Assembly (NCBI GenBank): GCA_963817635.1
Contig: CAWFPR010000002.1
Span: forward strand, 62,001-126,000
From: CAWFPR01 sp963817635
GTDB taxonomy: Bacteria; Acidobacteriota; Vicinamibacteria; Vicinamibacterales; 2-12-FULL-66-21
Length of the DNA stretch: 64,000 nt
Direction: 5' to 3'
In this document: positions 8,935-17,697 of the stretch, piece by piece
Layout: every line of letters starts with the position of its first letter
How positions within the stretch are numbered: position 1 is the first letter of the stretch
Made by a program: the position numbers and the translations under genes
The notes under the pieces: model-generated
Seen by the model: the letters and a program-made list of their open reading frames with translations, nothing else
The model's database searches: none
Told to the model about the DNA's origin: nothing

Positions 8935-9534
8935 GTGAGCGAGCCACGCATCGGGCGCGTGCTCGTGGCGAGCCTGCACCAGGCGATTGCCGACATCCTG
9001 CCGACGCGGCTCGAGTTCTACGAGAACTGGCTCAACGTGTCGGGTCTTCGCGAAGGCACGATCGGACTGGCGCCGCTCTCCGCGGTCTTGAGTTTCCTGC
9101 GGACCGAAGGTGCCGCGTACGCCCTGGTCACGACCCGGGCAGGCGATTACGCCGCGGAATGGACGATGAGCACGACGCCGGCCTACCGGCGGCGCGTCAT
9201 CCGCGCCCTGCCGGCATCGTGGCGTCTCCGCGCGGCGATGCGGCTCGTGCGCAGGCTCGTGCGAACGACGTACCCCGGTTCCCGCGCGATCACCAGGTTC
9301 AGGCGGGGCACCGCCTCCATTGACCTGCGCGGGTCGCTGTTCTGCGAGGTCCGCGAGGCGACGGCCCTGCCGCTGTGCGGCTTCTATGCCGCCGCCTTCA
9401 GCCGCGTGCTGCGGCTGTGCGGCATCCCGGCCGAGGCGCGCCTGACCGCCTGTCGTGCGTCCGGCGGCGGCAAGGGCTGCCTGATGCTCGTCGTCGAGAC
9501 CCCAGCGCCGGCCGGGGAGCCTGGCCCCGCGTAG
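8935..9534 (+). CDS. Hypothetical protein resembling V4R/heme-NO-like sensor domains
   Basis: A 199-residue soluble protein. It starts at GTG 8935 and runs from SEPRIGRVLVASLHQAI to a C-terminal section rich in small residues with CGFYAAAFSRVLRLCG and EARLTACRASGGGKGC. The order 'CEVRE...CGFYAAAF...C...GKGC' resembles the 4-vinyl-reductase (V4R) / Bet3-like fold, where clustered cysteines bind metal or a ligand. That assignment is by eye and tentative. It is divergent from mobA and 46 bases upstream of a TPR protein. No signal peptide or membrane segment is visible. Confidence 0.5.
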   Translation: MSEPRIGRVLVASLHQAIADILPTRLEFYENWLNVSGLREGTIGLAPLSAVLSFLRTEGAAYALVTTRAGDYAAEWTMSTTPAYRRRVIRALPASWRLRAAMRLVRRLVRTTYPGSRAITRFRRGTASIDLRGSLFCEVREATALPLCGFYAAAFSRVLRLCGIPAEARLTACRASGGGKGCLMLVVETPAPAGEPGPA

Positions 9535-9580
9535 GCCTCGGTCGCGTAATCCCCGGTCGCGTAAGCTAAGATTGATCGTG

Positions 9581-11206
9581 ATGCGACGGCTGTTCCTGGT
9601 CCTCTCCGTCGGTGTCCTCGTAGCTGGCCCGGCCTACGCCCAGCCGTCCGCCCCGCGCATCCTCGTGGTGCCTTTCGACGGGACGTCGGCCGAGCCGCGC
9701 CTGCGCTGGCTCGGCGAAGCGTCGGCGGTGCTCCTGACCGACGAGCTGAATGCGCGCGGGCTCGGTGCCATCACCCGTCCGGAGCGCCTGCGCGCCTACG
9801 ACAAGCTGCACCTGCCTCCGTACGCGATACTCAGCCGCGCCACCGTCATCAAGATCGGCGAAATCGTGGGCGCGTCGGAGGTGCTCGTCGGGAGTTTCGC
9901 GGTCACCGACGACCTTTTGTCGGTAGACGTGCACAGCCTGCGGATCGACGTCGGCCGCCTCGAGCCGGAGGTGAAGGAGCGGGGGCCCCTCGACAGCATC
10001 TTCGCGGTCTTCGAGCGGATGGCGTCGCGGCTCGCCCCGGACTCGACCGCCGGCCCGCGCGAGTCCCGCCCGCCGCTGGGGGCGTTCGAGAACTACATCA
10101 AGGGACTTGTCGCCGACAGCCCGGCGGCGCAGGTGGGGTTTCTGGAGACGGCGATTCGTCTGCACCCCCGGTACGACCGTGCGGAGCTGGCGCTCTGGGA
10201 GGTTCGCTCCGGCCAGGACCAGGACCTGTCGGCGCTCGCGGCCGCGCGAGCCGTTCCAGACGCCTCGCGGCTTGGACGTCGGGCGCGGTTCCTCGCGGGC
10301 GTGTCGCTGCTCGACCTCGGCCGGTACGACGAGGCGTTCGAGGCGTTCACCGGCCTGTTGGCGGATTTGCCGGCGGCCCCGGCCGGGAGCCGGTCGGGTG
10401 CTGCCGCGGCGCTCTACAACAACCTTGGCATCGTGCAGATCCGGCGCGGCGGCGTCACGCCGCAGAGTGGAACGCCAGCGTACTTTCTGACGAAAGGCGC
10501 CGACGCGGATCCGGGGGATCCGGACCTCCTGTTCAATCTCGGCTATGCCTACGTCCTCGAACACGACACCGCGGGCGCGATCTACTGGCTGCGCGAGGCG
10601 CTGCGGCGGAATCCGGCGGACGCCGATGCCCACTTCGTGCTTGCCGGTGCGCTTCAGGCTGCCGGGAACACCGTCGAGGCGGCTCGCGAACGCGAACTCG
10701 CGGGCCAGCTGTCGTCGCACTACGAGGAGCTCGACAAACGGCCGTCCTCCGACCGGACGTCGGTGCCGCACGGCCTCGAGCGCGTCCGCACCGACATGGA
10801 GTCGATCGGCGCGCCCGGCCCTGAAATGAGCATCGTGAACAGCGCGCAGCGCGAGCAGCGTGAACTCACCGCCTTTCATCTCGAGCGCGGCCGCCGCCTC
10901 TTCGAGCGCGAAGAGGACCGCCAGGCCATGGCTGAACTGCGCCGCGCGGTCTATCTGTCGCCGTACGAGGCCGAAGCGCACCTGCTCATCGGCCGAATCT
11001 ACCTGCGCGGCGGCCGCCCCGCCGAGGCGGTCGACGCGCTGAAGATCTCGATCTGGAGCCAGGACACGGCCCCTGCGCACGTGGCCCTTGCCGAGGCATA
11101 CTTGAAGGAGGGGAAGACGCCGGCCGCCCGAACCGAGCTCGAGCGGGCGCTGGCGCTCGATCCGCAGTCCGATACAGCCAGGCGCCTGCTGGCCACATTG
11201 AAATAG
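9581..11206 (+). CDS. Secreted tetratricopeptide-repeat protein
   Basis: A 541-residue protein with a cleavable signal peptide (MRRLFLVLSVGVLVAGPAYA). Residues about 25-150 resemble the FlgO/TolB-like fold that often precedes TPRs (ILVVPFDG near 28). Several TPR-like helix pairs follow (for example DPDLLFNLGYAYVLEHDTAG and AEAHLLIGRIYLRGGRPAEA), up to the C-terminus. Such proteins act as periplasmic scaffolds, partner unknown. ATG 9581 is chosen for the signal peptide. Its stop base is the first base of a strong palindrome, then NfeD starts 32 bases on. Confidence 0.75.
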   Translation: MRRLFLVLSVGVLVAGPAYAQPSAPRILVVPFDGTSAEPRLRWLGEASAVLLTDELNARGLGAITRPERLRAYDKLHLPPYAILSRATVIKIGEIVGASEVLVGSFAVTDDLLSVDVHSLRIDVGRLEPEVKERGPLDSIFAVFERMASRLAPDSTAGPRESRPPLGAFENYIKGLVADSPAAQVGFLETAIRLHPRYDRAELALWEVRSGQDQDLSALAAARAVPDASRLGRRARFLAGVSLLDLGRYDEAFEAFTGLLADLPAAPAGSRSGAAAALYNNLGIVQIRRGGVTPQSGTPAYFLTKGADADPGDPDLLFNLGYAYVLEHDTAGAIYWLREALRRNPADADAHFVLAGALQAAGNTVEAARERELAGQLSSHYEELDKRPSSDRTSVPHGLERVRTDMESIGAPGPEMSIVNSAQREQRELTAFHLERGRRLFEREEDRQAMAELRRAVYLSPYEAEAHLLIGRIYLRGGRPAEAVDALKISIWSQDTAPAHVALAEAYLKEGKTPAARTELERALALDPQSDTARRLLATLK

Positions 11207-11226
11207 CGCGGTCCCGCGGACCGCGC
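11206..11226. repeat. Hairpin at TPR-gene stop codon
   Basis: GCGCGGTCC-CGC-GGACCGCGC forms a perfect 9-bp stem with a three-base loop, starting on the last base of the TAG stop. It lacks a following T-run. Confidence 0.8.
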
Positions 11227-11238
11227 AGGGAGAACATC

Positions 11239-12564
11239 ATGCGCGCGCCACGCTCGTTTGTCGCCGTGGGAATCGTCCTCCTCGCGCTGGCCGCGGTACC
11301 CGCGGCGCGGCAGTCCGGGCCGATTGTCTACACTGCGGTCATCGACGGCATCATCCACCCCGTGATCGCTGAATACGTCCGGGGAGTCATCGAACAGGCC
11401 GATGCCGCGCACGCGACCCTGGTCGTGTTCACGCTGAGAACGCCCGGCGGACTCGTGGATTCGACGCGCGACATCAACAACTCGATCATCCATGCCAGGA
11501 CTCCGGTGGCCGTCTGGGTCGGACCGTCGGGCAATCGCGCCGCGTCGGCGGGGTTCCTGATCACGATCGCGGCCGACGTCGCTGCGATGGCACCGGGTAC
11601 GCACATCGGCGCGGCACATCCCGTTGGCGGATCGGGGGAAAAGCTCGACGACGTGATGGCGAAGAAGATGGAGTCCGATGTGGCCGGCTACGCCCGGACG
11701 CTGGCGACGCAGCGCAAGCGCAACGTCACGCTCGTGGAGCAGGCGGTCACCGAAAGCCGCACCTACACCGACCAGGAGGCGATCGGCGCCACGCCCCCGC
11801 TCATCGATCTGATCGCGAACGACGTCCCCGATCTGATTCAGAAGCTCGATGGCCGCACCATCGCGCGGTTCGACGGCCGGTCCGAGACGCTGCACACCGC
11901 CGATGCCACCGTTCGGCCCATCGAGATGAGCTGGCCGCAGAAGATCCTGAGCGGGCTGGCGCACCCACAGGTCGCGTACCTGCTGCTGACGCTCGGCACC
12001 CTCGGGCTCACGATCGAGCTGTGGAGCCCTGGCGCCATTCTTCCCGGTGTCGCCGGCGGCATCTGCCTGCTCCTGGCCTTCTTCGCTTTCCAGGTGCTGC
12101 CCGTCAGCTACGCCGGCGTGCTGCTCATCCTCTTCGGCCTGGCGCTCCTGGTGCTCGAGGTGAAGGTGACCAGTTTCGGCCTGCTGGCCGCCGGCGGGAT
12201 CATCTCGCTGTTCCTCGGGTCGATGATGCTGATCGACTCGCCGCTGCCCGAACTGCAGATCGGGATGCAGCTCATCGTGCCGGTGACACTCGGCCTGGCG
12301 GCCGTCATGCTGTTCCTGGTGAACCTTGCGGTCCGGGCGCAGCGCGCGCGGTCAGTCACCGGTACCTCCGGCATGATCGACGAAATCGGGGAAGCGCTCA
12401 CGGACATCGACCCCGGCGTCATGGGCCGTGTGCGCGCGCACGGCGAGATCTGGAGCGCCACCTCAGCCGAGGCGATTCACGCCGGCCAGATCGTCCGTGT
12501 GACGGCCGTGCAGGGCCTGCACCTCACCGTCACGCTGGCGCAGCGGCAGGCGAAGGTTTCGTAA
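11239..12564 (+). CDS. NfeD family membrane-bound serine protease (ClpP-like class)
   Basis: A long-form NfeD (441 residues). After a signal segment (about 8-24), a ClpP/SppA-like domain carries the candidate nucleophile Ser103 in AASAGF and a general-base lysine in the AKKMESD stretch near 142. Four to five membrane helices follow (about 245-365), then a soluble OB-fold NfeD domain (about 375-441). Long NfeD proteins are paired with SPFH proteins and are thought to cleave or regulate stomatins at the membrane. The slipin gene directly downstream fits this pairing. Confidence 0.93.
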   Translation: MRAPRSFVAVGIVLLALAAVPAARQSGPIVYTAVIDGIIHPVIAEYVRGVIEQADAAHATLVVFTLRTPGGLVDSTRDINNSIIHARTPVAVWVGPSGNRAASAGFLITIAADVAAMAPGTHIGAAHPVGGSGEKLDDVMAKKMESDVAGYARTLATQRKRNVTLVEQAVTESRTYTDQEAIGATPPLIDLIANDVPDLIQKLDGRTIARFDGRSETLHTADATVRPIEMSWPQKILSGLAHPQVAYLLLTLGTLGLTIELWSPGAILPGVAGGICLLLAFFAFQVLPVSYAGVLLILFGLALLVLEVKVTSFGLLAAGGIISLFLGSMMLIDSPLPELQIGMQLIVPVTLGLAAVMLFLVNLAVRAQRARSVTGTSGMIDEIGEALTDIDPGVMGRVRAHGEIWSATSAEAIHAGQIVRVTAVQGLHLTVTLAQRQAKVS

Positions 12565-12620
12565 TGCCAGTGGCCCGGCCGGGCAGGCGCGTGTATGATG
12601 CGCGAATGGAGGCATAATCT

Positions 12621-13376
12621 GTGCTGATCTCACCCGTCCTCATCATCGGCGCCATCCTCGTCTTCTATCTGATCAGTTCCATCAAGATCCTGAACGAGTA
12701 CGAGCGAGCGGTCGTCTTCCGTCTCGGCAAGCTGCTCGATCAGCCGAAAGGGCCGGGCGTCATTCTGGTCTTCCCGCCGATCGACCGGATGGTGCGGGTC
12801 AGCCTGCGCACCATCGTCATGGACGTTCCGCCGCAGGACGTGATCACGCGCGACAACGTGTCGGTCAAGGTCAACGCGGTCGTGTACTTCCGCGTCATGG
12901 ATCCGCGGCGGGCCATCGTGGAGGTCGAAAGCTATCACTACGCCACCTCGCAGCTGGCGCAGACGACGCTGCGCAGCGTGCTGGGCCAGGTGGAGCTCGA
13001 CGACCTCCTGTCGGCGCGCGAGCGGCTGAATCAGCAGTTGCAGCAGATCCTCGATCAGCACACCGATCCGTGGGGCATCAAGGTCTCGTCGGTCGAGGTC
13101 AAGCACGTCGATCTGCCGCCCGACATGCAGCGGGCGATGGCCAAGCAGGCGGAGGCCGAGCGCGAGAAGCGTGCTAAGATCATCCACGCCGCGGGCGAGC
13201 TGGAAGCGTCGGAGAAGCTGGCCGCGGCGGCGGCCGTCATGGCCGTCGAGCCCATGACGATCACGCTGCGCTACCTCCAGACCCTCACGGAGATTGCGTC
13301 GGAGAAGAACTCGACGATCATCTTCCCGCTTCCGATCGAGTTGATGAACCTGATGAAGGGCTTGAACAAGGCGTGA
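12621..13376 (+). CDS. Slipin (SPFH/stomatin-type membrane scaffold)
   Basis: A 251-residue SPFH protein: an N-terminal hydrophobic hairpin (about 3-20), then the band-7 domain from YERAVVFRLGK to the VEVKHVDLPPDMQRAM segment, and a coiled-coil rich in Ala/Glu (AKQAEAEREKRAKIIHAAGE). The short C-terminus NSTIIFPLPIELM is typical of slipins. It starts with GTG at 12621, 56 bases after NfeD, and its stop overlaps the SPOR gene start (GTGA). Oligomeric slipins organise membrane microdomains together with NfeD. Confidence 0.94.
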   Translation: MLISPVLIIGAILVFYLISSIKILNEYERAVVFRLGKLLDQPKGPGVILVFPPIDRMVRVSLRTIVMDVPPQDVITRDNVSVKVNAVVYFRVMDPRRAIVEVESYHYATSQLAQTTLRSVLGQVELDDLLSARERLNQQLQQILDQHTDPWGIKVSSVEVKHVDLPPDMQRAMAKQAEAEREKRAKIIHAAGELEASEKLAAAAAVMAVEPMTITLRYLQTLTEIASEKNSTIIFPLPIELMNLMKGLNKA

Positions 13377-14083
13377 GCGTGCCCGAGTTTTCACCCGACA
13401 CCGCCGACGAGGGCTTTCACGAGATCCAGCTGAGCGGGAAGCAGCTCGTCTTTCTGTTCATCCTCGTGACGTTCGCGTTGGTCGTCACCTTCCTGTGCGG
13501 CGTCCTCGTGGGCCGCGGCGCGCGCGTCGCGCGAGGCGACGACAGTGGCGATACGACGGTTGCCTCGACCGCCACGCCGGGCACGCCACAGGCGGTGGGC
13601 GATTCCGGTCCGCCAGCGGCGGAACCGCCCGCGCCCGCCCCCGAGGACGAGCTCAGCTACCCGAAGCGGCTGCAGGGCACCGACGCGCCGAAGGAAGATC
13701 TGAAGAGCGCCCCGACAGCCGCCGCTCGTCAGGCCGCAGCCGGACCGCCGCCCGCCCCGCAGCAGAAGGCTGCCGCCCTGCCGAAGCCTGACGCGCAGCA
13801 GAAGACCGATGCGCAGCCGCCCGCCGACGAGGTCGCCTCGTCCGGCCGTCCGGGCGCGTGGGTCGTGCAGGTCGTGGCGCTGCAGGATCGCGCGGTCGCC
13901 ACCGCGCTCGTCCAGCGGCTCACCGGCAAGGGGTACCCCGCATTTCTCGTGACGACCGCCCCCGGCAGCGTCCCGCGCATGTACAAGGTCCAGGTCGGCC
14001 GCTACAACGACAGGCGCGAGGCCGACCAGATCCGGCAGCGGCTCGAGAAGGAAGAGCAGTTCAAACCCTGGATTTCGCGCTAG
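13373..14083 (+). CDS. SPOR-domain membrane protein
   Basis: A bitopic protein of 236 residues: cytoplasmic N-terminus, one membrane helix (about 24-46, LVFLFILVTFALVVTFLCGV), a long Pro/Ala/Gln-rich linker (about 60-150), and a C-terminal SPOR domain (about 155-232) with WVVQVVALQDRAVA and MYKVQVGRY. SPOR domains bind denuded glycan strands at division septa. It starts at GTG 13373, overlapping the slipin stop by four bases, so the NfeD-slipin-SPOR set is probably one operon continuing into lnt. Confidence 0.88.
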   Translation: MSVPEFSPDTADEGFHEIQLSGKQLVFLFILVTFALVVTFLCGVLVGRGARVARGDDSGDTTVASTATPGTPQAVGDSGPPAAEPPAPAPEDELSYPKRLQGTDAPKEDLKSAPTAAARQAAAGPPPAPQQKAAALPKPDAQQKTDAQPPADEVASSGRPGAWVVQVVALQDRAVATALVQRLTGKGYPAFLVTTAPGSVPRMYKVQVGRYNDRREADQIRQRLEKEEQFKPWISR

Positions 14084-15604
14084 CCCTCGCCTCGGGGGCG
14101 CTTCTCGCCCTCAGCTTCCCGAAGTTCGGACACGCGGCCTTTGCCTGGCTGGCGCTGACGCCGCTCGTCGTCGCGATCGCCCGATCGTCGGCGACCCGTC
14201 GCTGGCCCCACGCCTTCTTCCTTGGACTGACGACCGGCGCGGTGTATTTCGCCGGCACGCTGTACCTGGCTCGTCGAGACCATGACGACCTTCGGTGGTC
14301 TGGTGACGCCGGTCGCCATCGCGGCCGCCGGGCTGCTCGTGGCGTACCTGGCGCTCTTTCCGGCCGCCTTCGCGGTCATCGTCGCGCGGTTGTATCGTGC
14401 GCTCGGACAGGGAGCGCTGCTCCTCGCGCCTGCCGTGTGGGTGGCGACCGAGCTGGGACGCCAGTACGTGTGGGACGGATTTCCGTGGGCGCTCCTCGGC
14501 TACAGCCAGATCACGTGGCTGCCCATCGCGCAGGTGGCGTCGCTCGTTGGGGTCTACGGGCTGTCGGGGCTTCTGGCGCTGAGCTCGTGTGCCGCCGCGT
14601 CGCTGATGCTCGGTCGGGGTCGCGTGCGCCTGGCGACCGCCGGCGGAACTGTGGCGCTCATCGCGGCGTGCGCGCTGTGGGGGCAGGCGCGGATGGCGCG
14701 CGGCGCGCTGCTCCGGGCCGGGGAGCCGGTCCGGGTTGCCGTCATCCAGGGGAACGTCGAACAGAACGACAAGTGGAATCCGGCGCTTCGCGACGCGATC
14801 ACGAACCGCTACCTCACGATGACGCGGCAGGCGCTTGCCGAAGGCGCCACCTTCATCCTCTGGCCGGAATCGTCCACGCCGTTCTACTTCGAACAGGACC
14901 TGACCCGCGGGTCGGCCGTGCGGCGCCTCGCGGCCGAGGCGCACGCCACGCTGCTCGTCGGCAGCGATCAGATCGAGCCCGTCAGAACGGCGCGCCCGGG
15001 CGACCCGGTGACCGAGCGGTACTACAACGCGGCATTCCTGGTGAACCCGGACGGCAGCGTCGGAGCCGTGTACCGGAAGATGCACCTCGTGCCCTTCGGC
15101 GAATACGTGCCGCTCAAGTCGATCCTCTTTTTCGTTGGTCCCCTCGTGGACGCGGTCTCGGATTTCTCGGCGGGCACCGAAGCCGTTCTGCTCCCGGTCA
15201 GCGGGCACGAGGCGAGTACCGCGATCTGCTACGAGGTCATCTACGGGAGCCTGATGCGGCAGTTCGTGCTCGAGGGCAGCGAGCTGCTGACGACGATCAC
15301 GAACGATGCGTGGTACGGCCGGTCCTCGGCCGCCTATCAGCACTGGGACCAGGCCGCGATGCGATCGATCGAGACCGGCCGGTTCCTCGCCCGCGCGGCG
15401 AATACCGGGGTCAGCGGCTTCGTCGATCCGTACGGGCGCGTCATCACCCGCACGGATCTGTTCACTCCGGCGGTGGTGGTGCGCGATGTGCGCTTCCTCC
15501 AGGATCGCACGCTCTATCTCCGCATCGGCGATCTCGTGGCGTGGCTTTCGCTGGCGCTGACCGTCGCCGCGCTTCTGGCGACATGCCGGTTGCATGTACA
15601 CTAA
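14068..15604 (+). CDS. lnt: Apolipoprotein N-acyltransferase (frame break)
   Basis: Lnt transfers the third acyl chain to lipoproteins in the inner membrane. The N-terminal helices (LALSFPKFGHAAFAWLAL onward) are in frame 1 and the rest in frame 2; removing one C at about 14269 joins them (LYWLVETMTTFGG). The nitrilase domain shows the catalytic Glu (WPESSTPF), Lys (YRKMHLVPFGEYVP) and Cys (TAICYEVIYG). A start is unclear; the frame enters from the end of the SPOR gene with only a CTG near 14068. Its presence fits the Lol genes and lipoproteins elsewhere in the window. Confidence 0.9.
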
Positions 15605-15655
15605 GAACCCTGATCGGGTCGCCAACGCGACCGGGTCGAGGAGTCATCGACACGT

Positions 15656-16788
15656 ATGGCCATCCAGCTAGACGAGCAGCTTCGCAGGCATCAGGATCTG
15701 GCGCGCCGCGCCGCCGACCTGCGGAGCTATCTTTGACGTTCCGCGTTCCGCGGAAGAGCTCCTGCACATCGAACAGCGGGTCTCGGATTCCGACTTCTGG
15801 AAGGACCAGGCGGCCGCTCAGAAACTGCTGCAGCGGCGTCGCCGGCTCGAGGAAGATCGCGACCTGAGCCAGTCGCTGCGGCGCCGGACCGACGACCTCG
15901 CCGTGCTGGTCGAATGGCTCCAGGCGGGCGAGCCCGTCCTCGACGATCTCGTCGAGCGGCCTCGACGAGCTGGCTGCGGCGGTCGAAACCGGCGAGACGA
16001 AAAAGATGCTCGGCGGCGAACACGATCGCCGCAACGCCATCGTCACGATTCACCCGGGCGCCGGCGGCACCGAGTCGCAGGACTGGGCCGAGATGCTCCT
16101 GCGCATGTACCTGCGCTGGACGGAGCGCCGCGGCTTCAAGCGCGACGTCATCGACCTCCAGCCGGGCGACGAAGCCGGCATCAAGAGCGCGACGATGACG
16201 ATCATCGGCGACTACGCGTACGGCCTGATGCTCGCGGAAGCAGGAGTCCATCGCCTCGTCCGCATCTCGCCCTTCGACCAGGCCTCGAGGCGCCACACAT
16301 CGTTCGCCTCCGTCTTCGTCTGGCCGGAACTCCCCGACGACGTGGATGTCGAAATCGAGGACAAGGACCTGCGAGTGGACACGTACCGCTCCAGCGGCGC
16401 GGGCGGCCAGCACGTCAACGTCACCGATTCAGCCGTCCGCCTCACGCACCTTCCGACCGGCATCGTGGTCTCGTCGCAGAACGAGCGGTCGCAGCACCGC
16501 AACCGCGACTCGGCGATGAAGGTCCTGCGTTCGCGGCTCTTCGACCTGCGGCTGAAGGAGCAGCAGGCCAGGCTGGAGCAGCTCGGGGGTGAAAAGAAGG
16601 ACATCGCGTTCGGCAGCCAGATTCGCAGCTATGTCCTGCACCCTTACCAGTTGATCAAGGATCACCGCACGAAGGAGGAAGTGGGCGACGTCAACCGCGT
16701 GCTCGACGGCGACATCGACCAGTTCATCAAGACCTACCTGATGCGGAAGGCGGCGGGCAGGCTGGTTGTGGCGGAGCCTGAGGACTGA
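15656..16788 (+). CDS. prfB: Peptide chain release factor 2 (programmed +1 frameshift)
   Basis: RF2 ends translation at UAA and UGA. Translation from ATG 15656 reaches codon 27 as TGA and resumes in the +1 frame, as in most bacteria. The tripeptide anticodon SPF is present (VRISPFDQ) and the catalytic GGQ is in SGAGGQHVNV. A second break near 15957 (an extra C before GGCCTCGAC) is not part of the known mechanism and is probably a sequencing insertion. About 376 residues after repair, normal for RF2. The stop is followed after four bases by a heptamer array. Confidence 0.95.
15731..15737 (+). promoter_or_regulatory. prfB programmed frameshift site
   Basis: CTTTGAC at codons 26-27 matches the conserved CUU-UGA-C slippery site; the ribosome skips U and reads GAC. 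The upstream GCGGAGCTAT is a weakened form of the usual Shine-Dalgarno stimulator (GGAG core kept). This lets RF2 levels control their own synthesis. Confidence 0.95.
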
Positions 16789-16792
16789 GCCA

Positions 16793-16934
16793 CTGCAGAT
16801 TGCAGATTGCAGATTGCCGATTGACGGATTGCAGATTGCCGATTGACGGATTGCCGATTGACGGATTGCCGATTGACGGATTGCCGATTGACGGATTGCC
16901 GATTGGCGAGTGCTGTTTGACGGATGCACGATTA
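16793..16934 (+). repeat. GATTGCN/GATTGACG heptamer array after prfB
   Basis: Tandem GATTGCAG, GATTGCC and GATTGACG units begin four bases after the prfB stop and run 140 bases toward the four-helix-bundle gene. Read with the array at 17499-17697 it is one arm of an inverted pair. Confidence 0.9.
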
Positions 16935-16952
16935 GGCGATTGGCCAATCGGG

Positions 16953-17375
16953 TCAGCGGCGCTTCGGTCTTGTTGCCGGGCTCTCCCGCGCCTCTCGTTG
17001 CTGGCGTTTTCGTGCGTTGAGATTGGTTTCGGCGGTTATTCGCGACTTGACGAAGATCGCGGTCAGTTCGTCGGCTTCCTTGATCAGGGCCTGCGTTTCG
17101 TCGGGCTCTGCGTTGTTCGAGTCGAGCAAGGCCGTCAGCCAGCCCTTCGACTCGTCGGCTTCTTCAGCGGCGACACCTATCTTGGCGAGGAACTCCGCCG
17201 TCGACCGGCCGCGGCAGGCGGCGCGGTAGTTGCTGTCGGTGCCGCCGGCCGAGTCGATCAACTGGGGTTCGATTCGCGCCGTCCTCGGGTTGCGCGGCAG
17301 CCGTTCACAGTAGCGAAGAACCCGCACGTAGAAGCGGTGAGTCCGCTGTTGGAGGGCAAGCGCTTTCGCGTTCAT
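16953..17375 (-). CDS. Four-helix-bundle protein (23S rRNA intervening-sequence/S23 family)
   Basis: A 140-residue all-helical protein of the family first found inside 23S rRNA intervening sequences and related to the Avd accessory protein of diversity-generating retroelements. The characteristic middle section IDSAGGTDSNYRAACRGRST and FLAKIGVAAEEADESKGWL is clear. The start at 17375 (MNAKALALQQRTHRFY) fits the family; a longer start at 17429 is possible. It is flanked by heptamer arrays in inverted orientation, with no rRNA, reverse transcriptase or variable repeat next to it. Function is unknown; a selfish or repeat-associated role is a guess. Confidence 0.82.
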   Translation of the reverse strand: MNAKALALQQRTHRFYVRVLRYCERLPRNPRTARIEPQLIDSAGGTDSNYRAACRGRSTAEFLAKIGVAAEEADESKGWLTALLDSNNAEPDETQALIKEADELTAIFVKSRITAETNLNARKRQQREARESPATRPKRR

Positions 17376-17498
17376 GCGAACCAGCAGAGGCAAGAGGTAC
17401 GCCGAACGGAAACCCCCGCGAATCTCCAATCACATCAAACGGAACCGACCCCGACGTCAAAGAAACCGCCTCATCGCCGCAGCCCCAGGATCGCAACA

Positions 17499-17697
17499 AT
17501 TGCCAATCGGCAATCCGTCAATCGGCAATCCGTCAATCGGCAATCCGTCAATCGGCAATCTGCAGTCGGCAACCGTCAATCGGCAATCTGCAGTCGGCAA
17601 TCCGTCAATCGGCAATCTGCAGTCGGCAATCCGTCAATCGGCAATCTGCAGTCGGCAATCCGTCAATCGGCACTCTGCAATCTGCAGTCGGCAATAA
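17499..17697 (-). repeat. GATTGCAG heptamer array after PBP1A (minus-strand sense)
   Basis: CAATCGGCAATCCGTCAATC units on the plus strand. Read on the minus strand they start directly after the PBP1A stop as GCCGACTGCAGATTGCAG. This is the inverted partner of the 16793-16934 array, with the four-helix-bundle gene and its 120-base upstream region between them. That upstream region (17376-17498) holds no other gene. Confidence 0.9.

Noticed and set aside
13858..15867. SPOR-Lnt fusion in a single plus-strand frame
   Set aside because: The frame includes antisense-like sequence; Lnt N-terminus and body are in different frames, with the SPOR gene ending normally at 14083.
16953..17375. rRNA intervening sequence or diversity-generating retroelement
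   Set aside because: No rRNA sequence, reverse transcriptase or template/variable repeat is visible around the four-helix-bundle gene.
16793..17697. CRISPR array
   Set aside because: Units of 7-8 bases without unique spacers of constant length and no cas gene; not a CRISPR.
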